Below, in pieces: positions 1-7,350 of a stretch of DNA of 64,000 nucleotides. Numbering within the stretch: position 1 is the stretch's first letter; each line of letters opens with the position of its first letter. Where the stretch lies: positions 100,671 through 164,670 of the forward strand of contig DAOUBK010000080.1 in NCBI GenBank assembly GCA_034432635.1, given 5' to 3'. Below the pieces are notes generated by a model. It worked only from the letters and a program-made list of their open reading frames with translations, ran no database searches and was not told the DNA's origin. Made by a program: the position numbers and the translations under genes. Source of the stretch: Roseiflexus sp034432635 (GTDB lineage Bacteria; Chloroflexota; Chloroflexia; Chloroflexales; Roseiflexaceae).

Positions 1-1
1 C

Positions 2-142
2 CTGGCACGTCTGACAGTGCGTGCCGGCGGACGCTGGGTGACCGGTAGTCTCTTGCTGTTCGCAGGCTGGAGCGGAGTTGTGCTCTGGTTCTGCGGCGTA
101 CTCATGCGGATCAAACCGTCGCTGGTTCCGCTGACGCAGTAA
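2..142 (+). CDS. C-terminal end of a membrane protein, clipped by the window edge
   Basis: An open frame runs in from the left edge to a TAA at 140-142, giving about 46 residues. It contains one strongly hydrophobic stretch (roughly residues 15-34, including LLLFAGWSGVVLWFCGVL) followed by a short basic tail with a final MRIKPSLVPLTQ. This looks like the last transmembrane helix and cytoplasmic tail of a larger membrane protein. The family cannot be named from this fragment. The frame choice rests on the hydrophobic pattern and the absence of stops only. Confidence 0.5.
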   Translation: MARLTVRAGGRWVTGSLLLFAGWSGVVLWFCGVLMRIKPSLVPLTQ

Positions 143-438
143 CAGACTGCAAAATCGGTCAACAGGCAGGTGGTACGGGTCGGTGAGGAATGCGGGGAGC
201 AGAGAGTTGGTCGAACTTCATTTCGGCATGAGGTCGGTGAGCAACGCGGGAGAAGAGAGAGTTGGTCGAAATGAATTTCGACCTGGGTTTGTTGAGAAGC
301 ACCGGGAGAACGACATCAATTTCGGTCAACAGGCAGGCGCCCGGAATGTGGACGTTCGTGTACAATCTCCGGTGAAAGCGGAAAGGAGGAACGCTGCCCA
401 CAGCGTCATTTTGTATTCACACAGGGAAGATAGACATC
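143..438. repeat. Short direct repeats and a palindrome upstream of the phosphatase gene
   Basis: Two pairs of imperfect direct repeats occur in the order A-B-B'-A'. The A copies (151-170 and about 317-336) share CGGTCAACAGGCAGG. The B copies (201-226 and 256-281) share AGAGAGTTGGTCGAA and then an ATTTCG-type end. The second B copy contains a near-perfect 20-bp palindrome at 264-283 (GGTCGAAATGAATTTCGACC). A TACAAT hexamer at 361-366 could be the -10 of the downstream gene, but no good -35 was seen. The repeats may be a regulatory site or an ordinary intergenic repeat. Confidence 0.5.
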
Positions 439-1110
439 ATGACTACTTTCTACATCATTCGTCACGGTCAGACTGACTGGAATCTCCAAGAACGCTGGCA
501 GGGGAAGGCAGATATTCCACTCAACGATGCGGGTCGCATGCAGGCGCACCGCCTTGCGCGACATCTCTTTGCTCAGGGCGTGCGCTTCGATGCGCTATAC
601 AGCAGCGACCTGAAGCGTGCATGGGAGACGGCAACGCTCCTGTCCAGGCATTTGGGACCTCTTCCCGAACCACTGTCTGCGCTGCGTGAAATTGATGTAG
701 GGGCGTGGAGTGGTCTGACCCGCAGAGAGGTCAGAGCGCAATTTCCGGATTTGCTGGAGCGCTTTGATTCGGGCGAAGATGTGCCACGCGGCGGTAATGG
801 AGAAACCTTCGGTCAACTCTATGACCGCGTGATCGGTGCGGTAGAGCGTCTGATCATCGAGCGACCGGGGCAAACCATCGCCCTGGTGACGCATGGCGGT
901 CCGGTGCGTGCGCTGTTGCTCCACGCTGCGCGTGATAAAGTTGGCGTGTTGCCGTGTCCGCTCCACGTTGGCAATACTTCGCTCTCGGTTATTGCATGTG
1001 AGGCAAATGACTGGCAAGTCCTGCGGGTGAATGATATGTCGCACCTCGATGGTACCGTCGAAGCACCGGATATGATGGAGACGCATGTGGACGATGCAGA
1101 GCGGGCGTGA
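439..1110 (+). CDS. Histidine phosphatase family protein (phosphoglycerate mutase-like)
   Basis: The 223-residue protein begins with the family signature: FYIIRHGQTDWN at residues 4-15 holds the RHG motif whose histidine is the phosphorylated nucleophile. The second half supplies the other catalytic histidine in ALVTHGGPVRALL. Length and layout match the cofactor-dependent PGM / alpha-ribazole phosphatase (CobC) / broad-specificity phosphatase group, and the sequence does not separate these. The start is the ATG after the context AGATAGACATC; no strong ribosome site is visible. The gene stands alone, divergent from the minus-strand DNA-ligase group. True glycolytic mutase activity is less likely than a general phosphatase. 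Confidence 0.85.
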   Translation: MTTFYIIRHGQTDWNLQERWQGKADIPLNDAGRMQAHRLARHLFAQGVRFDALYSSDLKRAWETATLLSRHLGPLPEPLSALREIDVGAWSGLTRREVRAQFPDLLERFDSGEDVPRGGNGETFGQLYDRVIGAVERLIIERPGQTIALVTHGGPVRALLLHAARDKVGVLPCPLHVGNTSLSVIACEANDWQVLRVNDMSHLDGTVEAPDMMETHVDDAERA

Positions 1111-1338
1111 ATCAGAACCGAGAACTGTGATATCAACTCTTGCTCAAGAATATGCGCGGCTCATGCGTCATACTCGTACTGCGTACGACCAGGCGACCCA
1201 CCGGCGAGCCGTTGGCAGATCGTCACAATGCGGGAGGACCTCACCCTAGCCAGCCCCCACTGGGACGGTTCAGGGGCGGACAGGCATCGTCTCTCGATTC
1301 TTAGTTCTTACTATCCTGTTCAGGCGGGTATGTCATCC
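1111..1338. repeat. Intergenic repeat related to the element near 63.6 kb
   Basis: Positions 1131-1214 share blocks with 63557-63642: TGCTCAA near the start, then GCGACCAGGCG-type sequence and GGCGAGCCGTTG. A second piece here, CAGGGGCGGACAGG (about 1271-1284), recurs at 16957-16970. The stretch therefore looks like a mosaic of dispersed, non-coding repeat units rather than unique DNA. No gene is seen. Confidence 0.55.
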
Positions 1339-2235
1339 TCACCTTCCACCGATGGCTTTTGCTAGGCGCAGTGTACCGGCATGGATATCGACTGTATCGG
1401 CGATGTTGCGAGCATAGCCACCCGCCATGGTGATCGCTACCGGAATACCCGCGCTGCGACAGGCTTCGAGAACCATCCGGTCTCGCTCCAGCAGTCCAGT
1501 TTTGGTTACCTTCAGGCGTCCAAGCCGATCATCCTCGTAGGGGTCGGCGCCTGCCAGATAAATTGCGAGGTCGGCGCGACTCTGCTCGATTGCCTGGTCC
1601 AGCCCTCGCTCCAGCGCCGCCAGGTACGCTGAATCACCGGTTCCGTCCTCCAGCGCGATGTCGAGATTGCTGCGCTCCTTACGAAAGGGATAGTTCTTCG
1701 CGCCATGAATGGAAAAGGAGAAGATCGTCTCGTCTCCGGCGAGAATGACTGCAATCCCATTCCCCTGATGCACATCGCAGTCGATGATAACGACGCGCCG
1801 GACGCGCCCCTCCGCCTGCATGACGCGGGCTGCAATCACGCTATCGTTGAAGACACAGTACCCCTCGCCATGGTCGGCGAAAGCGTGGTGGGTGCCGCCC
1901 GCCAGGCTCGCCGCGATCCCATCGCCGCTCAGTGCAGTGCGACAGGCAGCAATCGTTGCGCCAACCGAACGGTGCGAACGCTCGACCAGTTGCGGTGACC
2001 AGGGAAACCCGATCTGCCGCATCTCGCGCTCGCTCATTGCGTTGGTTTGGATGCGGTGCAGGTAATCGGCGGTGTGCGCCCGCAGAATGTCCCGGTCGTC
2101 GGCAGCTGCGGGAACGATCAGGGTCCCCAGTTCTTCAGCAGACGCCCGTTCACGCAGCATGGCGTATTTGGCTATCGGGAAGCGATGACCCTCCGGTAGG
2201 GGCAGAACAAAGGTGTCGGAGTAGAAAAGTTTCAT
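1339..2235 (-). CDS. Histone deacetylase family protein (class IV-like, acetyl-amide hydrolase)
   Basis: This 298-residue protein has the arginase/deacetylase fold signatures: GGTHHAFADHGEGYCVFND (tandem His and the aromatic-rich loop), IIDCDVHQGNG with the zinc-binding Asp and His, an AGADPYEDDRLG loop with a second zinc Asp, and a late MAGGYA glycine loop. Family members deacetylate lysine side chains, polyamines or other acyl amides; the bacterial substrate here is unknown. Its ATG overlaps the stop of the DNA ligase gene by four bases (ATGA), so the two are almost certainly co-transcribed and translationally coupled. Length (about 300 aa) is usual for single-domain bacterial members. Confidence 0.9.
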   Translation of the reverse strand: MKLFYSDTFVLPLPEGHRFPIAKYAMLRERASAEELGTLIVPAAADDRDILRAHTADYLHRIQTNAMSEREMRQIGFPWSPQLVERSHRSVGATIAACRTALSGDGIAASLAGGTHHAFADHGEGYCVFNDSVIAARVMQAEGRVRRVVIIDCDVHQGNGIAVILAGDETIFSFSIHGAKNYPFRKERSNLDIALEDGTGDSAYLAALERGLDQAIEQSRADLAIYLAGADPYEDDRLGRLKVTKTGLLERDRMVLEACRSAGIPVAITMAGGYARNIADTVDIHAGTLRLAKAIGGR

Positions 2236-3866
2236 TGTTCCTCCGGCAACATGGCGCGCACCTGTTCCAGCGTATTGGCATCGACCGGACGCTTGTCACG
2301 TCGCCAGCGCAGGATGCGCGGGAAGCGTACCGCTATCCCCGACTTGTGGCGATTTGAGCGCTGAATACCCTCGAATGCCAGTTCAAAGACCAACTCCGGG
2401 GTGACGGTGCACACCGGTCCGAACTTTTCCAGCGTATTGCGTCTTACGAATGCGTCAACCTGCCGGATCTCCTCGTCGGTCAGCCCGGAATACGCTTTGG
2501 CGAACGGTACTAATCGATCACCGTCCCACACTGCAAAGGTGTAGTCGGTATAGAGACTGGCGCGCTTGCCGCTGCCGCGCTGCGCGTAGATCAGTACTGC
2601 ATCGATGGTGTAGGGCGCCACTTTCCACTTCCACCAGTCGCCGCGGACCCGCCCGACGCGGTATGGTGAACTGCAACGTTTGAGCATCAGACCTTCGACA
2701 TTGCGTTCGCGCGATGTAGCCAACTGTGCAGCAAGATCGTTCCAGTCTGCCACAGTGACAACCGGGGAGATCAGCAGCGTCGAATGTGTGGGAGTGCAGG
2801 TTGCGATCAGACGCTCGAGTTCTGCCCGACGCCACGCTAACGGGCGATTCCGCACATCGACGCCGTTGAGTTCGAGCAGATCGTATGCCAGCAATGCAAC
2901 CGGCGCTTCGTCCAGGATAGCCTTTGTCAGGTTCTTGCGTCCAATCCGACGCTGCAACTGTGCGAAGGATAGGACTGCGCCATCCTTCCACGGCAATACT
3001 TCGCCATCGAGAACGACGCCATCGGGGAGCAGCGCGCTCGCCGCGACAATTTCAGGAAAACGGTCGGTGATCAGTTCCTCGCCGCGCGACCAGAGAAATG
3101 TCCGCCCGGCACGACGGATCAACTGGCTTCGGATGCCGTCCCATTTCCACTCCGCCTGCCATTCATTGATCGGTCCGAGAGTGTTGGGATCGGTATCGAG
3201 TGGATGCGCCAGACAGAACGGGTATGGCCGGCTTATATCGGCGTCGGTTGTGTCACACGCCAGGAGTGTGCGGTAGAATGTCGCCGACGGTTGCCATTCA
3301 CCCATCAGTCGATGCGCAATCGTGGATGGATCAATGCCGCTGACACGGGCAAGTGCGCGAACCACCAGTTGTTGCGAGACACCAACGCGAAATGCACCGG
3401 TGATCAGTTTGTTCCATACGAAGCGTTCTGTTCCGCCAAGCGTTGCCCACACTGCGCGCACAATGGCGCGTTGCGCCGTTTCATCCCGATCACGCAGCGG
3501 TAACAGCACCTCTTCAACCCAGCGATAGAGTGGTTGCGGACCTTCAAACGGCAGAACTGAACGGTCGACATCCGTCGTCCACTCGTCTGGCTCCGGCAGG
3601 AGCAGCGTCACCGTCTCGGCAAAGTCGCCAACGGCATCGTAACACTCGCCGAAGAGCCAGTCGGGAATACTGGCGGCGTCGATTGCCCAGGCGCGCAGTG
3701 CCGGCAGCGGAACCGCCTGACGGGGGCGGCGACCGATGAGGAAGAAGAGCGCCCACGCTGCGTCTGCCGGATCTGCACGCTCGAAGTAGTTCGCCAGCGC
3801 TTCGATCTTCACGCTGGTGCGGGTGGTTTCATCGAGTGTTGCGTAGAGTTGTGTAAATGTGTGCAT
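2232..3866 (-). CDS. ATP-dependent DNA ligase
   Basis: The 544-residue protein has the three-part layout of bacterial ligase B/LigC-type and archaeal ligases: an N-terminal helical DNA-binding domain (about 1-200), a nucleotidyltransferase domain starting at the motif I segment EWKWDGIRSQ, where the lysine is the AMP acceptor, and a C-terminal OB fold. Further motifs are LDGEVL (III), VEGLMLK (IV) and WWKWK (V). It seals nicks using ATP and probably works in repair, since the replicative enzyme is normally NAD-dependent LigA. It sits between the MBL-fold exonuclease and the deacetylase-like gene, a pairing known for ligase-associated nuclease genes. No ribosome-binding site is obvious at the ATG. 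Confidence 0.93.
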   Translation of the reverse strand: MHTFTQLYATLDETTRTSVKIEALANYFERADPADAAWALFFLIGRRPRQAVPLPALRAWAIDAASIPDWLFGECYDAVGDFAETVTLLLPEPDEWTTDVDRSVLPFEGPQPLYRWVEEVLLPLRDRDETAQRAIVRAVWATLGGTERFVWNKLITGAFRVGVSQQLVVRALARVSGIDPSTIAHRLMGEWQPSATFYRTLLACDTTDADISRPYPFCLAHPLDTDPNTLGPINEWQAEWKWDGIRSQLIRRAGRTFLWSRGEELITDRFPEIVAASALLPDGVVLDGEVLPWKDGAVLSFAQLQRRIGRKNLTKAILDEAPVALLAYDLLELNGVDVRNRPLAWRRAELERLIATCTPTHSTLLISPVVTVADWNDLAAQLATSRERNVEGLMLKRCSSPYRVGRVRGDWWKWKVAPYTIDAVLIYAQRGSGKRASLYTDYTFAVWDGDRLVPFAKAYSGLTDEEIRQVDAFVRRNTLEKFGPVCTVTPELVFELAFEGIQRSNRHKSGIAVRFPRILRWRRDKRPVDANTLEQVRAMLPEEQ

Positions 3867-3908
3867 AAATGCAGGTTTTCAGGTCTACGTCACTCTCTAC
3901 CGGATACG

Positions 3909-4907
3909 CTATTCCCCAACCTCTCCCTCGAAGCGGGTCTGAACGATAGCGGCGTTGCGTCCCTGATCCTGAAGCCAGCGCACCAGCACTGCGGCATAGC
4001 CGTGGGTGACCCATACCCTTTCTGCTCCGGTAGCGTCAATTGCCGCCAGCAAGCCGGGCCAGTCGGCATGATCTGAGAGAACGAAACCACGGTCGATTGC
4101 ACGCCGTCGGCGTGTTCCGCGAATGCGCATCCAACCAGATGCAAAACCGGTGGAGAAAGGACCGAACCGGCGGAGCCAGGGAGTGCCATGCGCCGAAGGC
4201 GGCGCCAGGATCAGCGCCTGCGACCAGTCGAAGCCGCGTGGCGCCTCACCAACGTACCGGACCGGCGGCAACGCCACGCCACTGGCGCGGTAGTCCGCCG
4301 TGATACGGACGAGTGCCCCATGGACGAAGATCGGTCCGATGGCTGGATCGAGACCGGCGAGCAGGCGCTGCGCTTTACCGAGCGCATAGGCATACAGTAT
4401 GCTGGCCTGCCCTGCTTCCTGATTGCGCCGCCACCATTCGTTGATCTGCGCCAGAACGCTGGCTTGCGGCGGCCAACGATAGATCGGCAACCCGAATGTC
4501 GACTCGGTAATGAACGTATGACAGCGCACCGGCTCGAATGGCGCACACGTCACATCAGGGTCGGTCTTGTAATCTCCGCTGACCACCCATACCTCGCCGC
4601 GATATGCCACGCGCACCTGCGCCGATCCCAGGATGTGACCGGCAGGATGGAGTGAGACTTCCACGCCGTTGATCGAGATAATCTCCCCGTAGGAGAGGGT
4701 TTCGATGTGTGCATCCGCTCCGAGACGGGTCCGCAACACCCGCTCGCTGTCGTGCGTTGTCAGGTAGGCTGCACTGCCGGGGCGGGCATGATCGCTGTGG
4801 GCATGGGTAAGAACGGCGCGGGCAACCGGTTGCCACGGATCGATGTAGAAATCACCGATCGAACAGTACAGACCGGCATCGGTAAGCGCGAGCAGCGTAT
4901 TGGACAT
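3909..4907 (-). CDS. Ligase-associated metallo-beta-lactamase-fold DNA exonuclease
   Basis: The 332-residue protein carries the MBL metal motif LTHAHSDHARPG near residue 35 (HxHxDH). It continues with PAGHILGSAQV and a beta-CASP-like second half containing GDYKTDPD and LSDHADWPGLL, as in the family called mRNA 3'-end processing factor or ligase-associated DNA exonuclease. Such genes sit next to ATP-dependent ligases and act in end processing. I chose the ATG at 4905-4907 (MSNTLLALTDAGLY) because the longer frame would run into the upstream aldolase gene. The gap to the ligase gene is 42 bases. No Lhr-type helicase, the frequent third partner, is in this group. Confidence 0.88.
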   Translation of the reverse strand: MSNTLLALTDAGLYCSIGDFYIDPWQPVARAVLTHAHSDHARPGSAAYLTTHDSERVLRTRLGADAHIETLSYGEIISINGVEVSLHPAGHILGSAQVRVAYRGEVWVVSGDYKTDPDVTCAPFEPVRCHTFITESTFGLPIYRWPPQASVLAQINEWWRRNQEAGQASILYAYALGKAQRLLAGLDPAIGPIFVHGALVRITADYRASGVALPPVRYVGEAPRGFDWSQALILAPPSAHGTPWLRRFGPFSTGFASGWMRIRGTRRRRAIDRGFVLSDHADWPGLLAAIDATGAERVWVTHGYAAVLVRWLQDQGRNAAIVQTRFEGEVGE

Positions 4908-4938
4908 ACGTGCATGATACCACGTTCCCTCCCGAACG

Positions 4939-5763
4939 TCAGAAAATGGTTTGCTGCACCCCAATTGCATGCGCAATAGCGCGTATTTCTTCCGGTTGCA
5001 GCCCATCGGCAGGTTCACCGGCGCTCAGGTTGAGCGTCTCATAGCGGGCGCTGGTTTCCAGGTATTCAATCAGGTCAGCGGCGCGTTTCACCGAAACTTC
5101 GGATCGCGCCATAACCCCGTGTTTGCTCCAGATGACCAGGCGATGGTTTCGCAGCGCCTCCACTGTCGCTATCATCAGTTCCGTCGATCCGGGGATAATG
5201 AACGGCAACACGGCAACGCCCTGTGGGAATGCCATAATCATCTCAGGTTGCCAGCGGAATAACCGACGGTTCAGTTCGATGGGATCGCGGTAACGCGGGA
5301 TGTGGCTAAGATAGGTCAGATGCAGTGGTTGCGCGTGTACCAGCGCACTGTAGTTTGTGCCGGTGGCTGCGACCTGATCGTTATGCACGGCGAGGTGCGA
5401 GTTGAGTTCACTCGTAAGACGGGTAAACAGGCGCGTGGGCGCAGTGTATAGCCGGGCGTGCGCTCCATCTGGGGCAATCTGCACTACGCCGAGATTATCA
5501 GTCGGGTGGTCGTACATTTCGCGCAACCGCCTCCCCGAACCGGTGACCAGTACCACCCCTCCCGCCAGCGCCGGCGCTGCAACTGGCAGATCAATCTCCT
5601 CAACGAGCGGAAAGACCGGCTGAAACTCGAGTGACCAGCCGATATACACCGATATATTCCCGGCAGCGCCTTCACTGGCGCCAATGTCTGCCATCCGTCG
5701 TCCGGCTTCACCGATCCGCAGCATGACATCGTCCAGCGCAGGAAAAGGAGGGTCGAGTGGCAT
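4939..5763 (-). CDS. Class II aldolase/adducin family protein, rhamnulose-1-phosphate aldolase-like
   Basis: The product is 274 residues, the same length as RhaD. It has the glycine-rich phosphate loop SEGAAGNIS, VTGSGRR, a probable zinc region with ALVHAQPLHLTYLSH, and a late WSKHGVMARSE histidine loop. Class II aldolases of this type cleave ketose phosphates such as L-rhamnulose 1-phosphate to dihydroxyacetone phosphate and an aldehyde. The start at 5763 is favoured by AAGGAG ten bases upstream of the ATG; an upstream frame-consistent ATG has no such site. It is the first gene of a tight minus-strand group, although no function links it to the DNA-repair genes that follow. Confidence 0.82.
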   Translation of the reverse strand: MPLDPPFPALDDVMLRIGEAGRRMADIGASEGAAGNISVYIGWSLEFQPVFPLVEEIDLPVAAPALAGGVVLVTGSGRRLREMYDHPTDNLGVVQIAPDGAHARLYTAPTRLFTRLTSELNSHLAVHNDQVAATGTNYSALVHAQPLHLTYLSHIPRYRDPIELNRRLFRWQPEMIMAFPQGVAVLPFIIPGSTELMIATVEALRNHRLVIWSKHGVMARSEVSVKRAADLIEYLETSARYETLNLSAGEPADGLQPEEIRAIAHAIGVQQTIF

Positions 5764-6373
5764 ATGGACATTTCTCCTTGCTTCTCCGATGAGCATTCGC
5801 AATGATAGGCGAGGCTCTGTGTGGCGTCAATTATTCTGAATACTACGAGTTGGGATGGATGACACAAATAGGTACGAATGTTGACCAATACATCCGTGCC
5901 GATCTGCCGTATCGGTCCCGATCTGTGGATCCGGACGCTACGCAGCATCATCGAAGCGCACGTGCAGCCGGAGCGCGAGCATCCATATCTTCCTTCATCC
6001 GCGCCTGCCCCTGGGAGCGCACTGGGAGCGCGCGCTTTGCCCTCACCCTCTGGCCCCTCTCCCGCGTTGCGGGAGAGGGGAGCAGCGGCCCGCGGTAGGG
6101 TGTTCCAATGCGGCAAGGGTTGCGTTGTCCCATATGTTCTGTCCGCTCTCAAATCTCTGGGAGCGCGGGCGTTCCTCCACCTCTGCGTGTAGCGCGCATA
6201 TGTCGCCCCTGGGAGCGCGCTGGGAGCGCGCGCCCATCCCCGCCGGGAGCGCAGGCGTTTCCGAATGAAAGAGCGTCGAGATTCGCTGCAAAGTATGATA
6301 TTATCGCTCGAACAGGCAAACACCCGGTACGTTGTGAGCAATCGACCGGGTTCTTGAAGCGCAGCGTACGACA
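5764..6373. repeat. 610-base gene-free region with mosaic palindromic repeats
   Basis: The word CTGGGAGCGC or a close variant recurs at about 6010, 6021, 6157, 6209, 6220 and 6242. Positions 6039-6148 form a repeat unit also present at 17077-17188. Its core is a hairpin with CCCTCTCCCGC on one side and GCGGGAGAGGG on the other, and similarity continues through TTCTGTCC. The coding-like frames across it reflect the repeat composition and are not genes. Such units resemble REP/MITE-like intergenic elements. I see no clear promoter for the kinase gene that follows. Confidence 0.65.
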
Positions 6374-7303
6374 ATGATCATCGCTATCGGCGATCTGGTA
6401 TGGGATGTTCTGGTAAAGCCGGACGGACTGTTGCTTCCCGGCGGCGACACGACCGGCAGTATCAAACTCGTGCCGGGGGGATCGGCGGCAAACGTGGCTG
6501 CGTGGGTTGCACGCTGCGGCGTGCATGCCGGGTTCATCGGTGCACTGGGCGCCGATGTGTTCGGTGATCTCATCGCTGCCGACCTGCAATACGAGGGGGT
6601 CGAGACACATATTGTGCGCCTGCGCCACAGTGAAACCGGCGTGGTTCTGGCGCTGATCGACCGTGCCGGGCAGCGCAGTATGGTGACCAATCGTGGCGCC
6701 GATCATCAACTCATGCCGGAGATGACGCCGGAAGGCGTGTTGCGCTCGTGCAGTCACCTCCATGTTACTGCATGGTCGCTCTTCAGTGACCCGCCGCGCG
6801 CTGCCGCCCTGCACGCTGCACGTATCGCCAGTGCATCCGGCGCTACAATTTCGTTCGACCCCGCATCGTACCAGATCATCCGCGAGATCGGGCACGATCA
6901 GTTCGACCGGATTACTGCCGATCTGCCGGTGGATATTCTGTTCCCCAATCGCGACGAGGGGGAAGCGTTGACCGGTGAACGCGAGCCGCAGGCAATTGTG
7001 GTAGCGCTGCGCGAACGTTTCCCCGATGCGCTGGTGGCACTCAAACTGGATCGGGATGGATGTTTCGTCATGACGCATACCCTGAGAGCGCATATTCCTG
7101 GACAGATCATCGATACGCCGGTTGACACAACCGGCGCCGGCGATGCCTTTGATGGCGCATTTCTGGCGCGTTATCTAACAACCGGTGACGCAGCCGGCGC
7201 TGCGCGTTTTGCCAACCGGATCGGGGCGTGGGTGGCACAGCGGAGCGGTGCGCGTCCACCGATCGACGACGAACTACGCCAGATTCTCAAGGGGAACGAC
7301 TGA
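6374..7303 (+). CDS. PfkB-family carbohydrate or nucleoside kinase
   Basis: The 309-residue protein opens with IIAIGDLVWDVLV and has the ribokinase N-terminal pattern PGGSAANVAAWVARCG (about residues 34-49). The C-terminal signature DTTGAGDAFDGAF holds the catalytic Asp and the anion-hole glycines. Proteins of this family phosphorylate sugars, sugar phosphates or nucleosides with ATP. The substrate is not evident; fructokinase, KDG kinase or adenosine kinase activity are all possible. It stands alone, about 45 bases before the oligopeptidase gene on the same strand. No strong ribosome site precedes the ATG. Confidence 0.88.
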   Translation: MIIAIGDLVWDVLVKPDGLLLPGGDTTGSIKLVPGGSAANVAAWVARCGVHAGFIGALGADVFGDLIAADLQYEGVETHIVRLRHSETGVVLALIDRAGQRSMVTNRGADHQLMPEMTPEGVLRSCSHLHVTAWSLFSDPPRAAALHAARIASASGATISFDPASYQIIREIGHDQFDRITADLPVDILFPNRDEGEALTGEREPQAIVVALRERFPDALVALKLDRDGCFVMTHTLRAHIPGQIIDTPVDTTGAGDAFDGAFLARYLTTGDAAGAARFANRIGAWVAQRSGARPPIDDELRQILKGND

Positions 7304-7350
7304 CTGAACGTATGTCGTGACAGAATGCGATACCATCATAAGGAAGGGTT

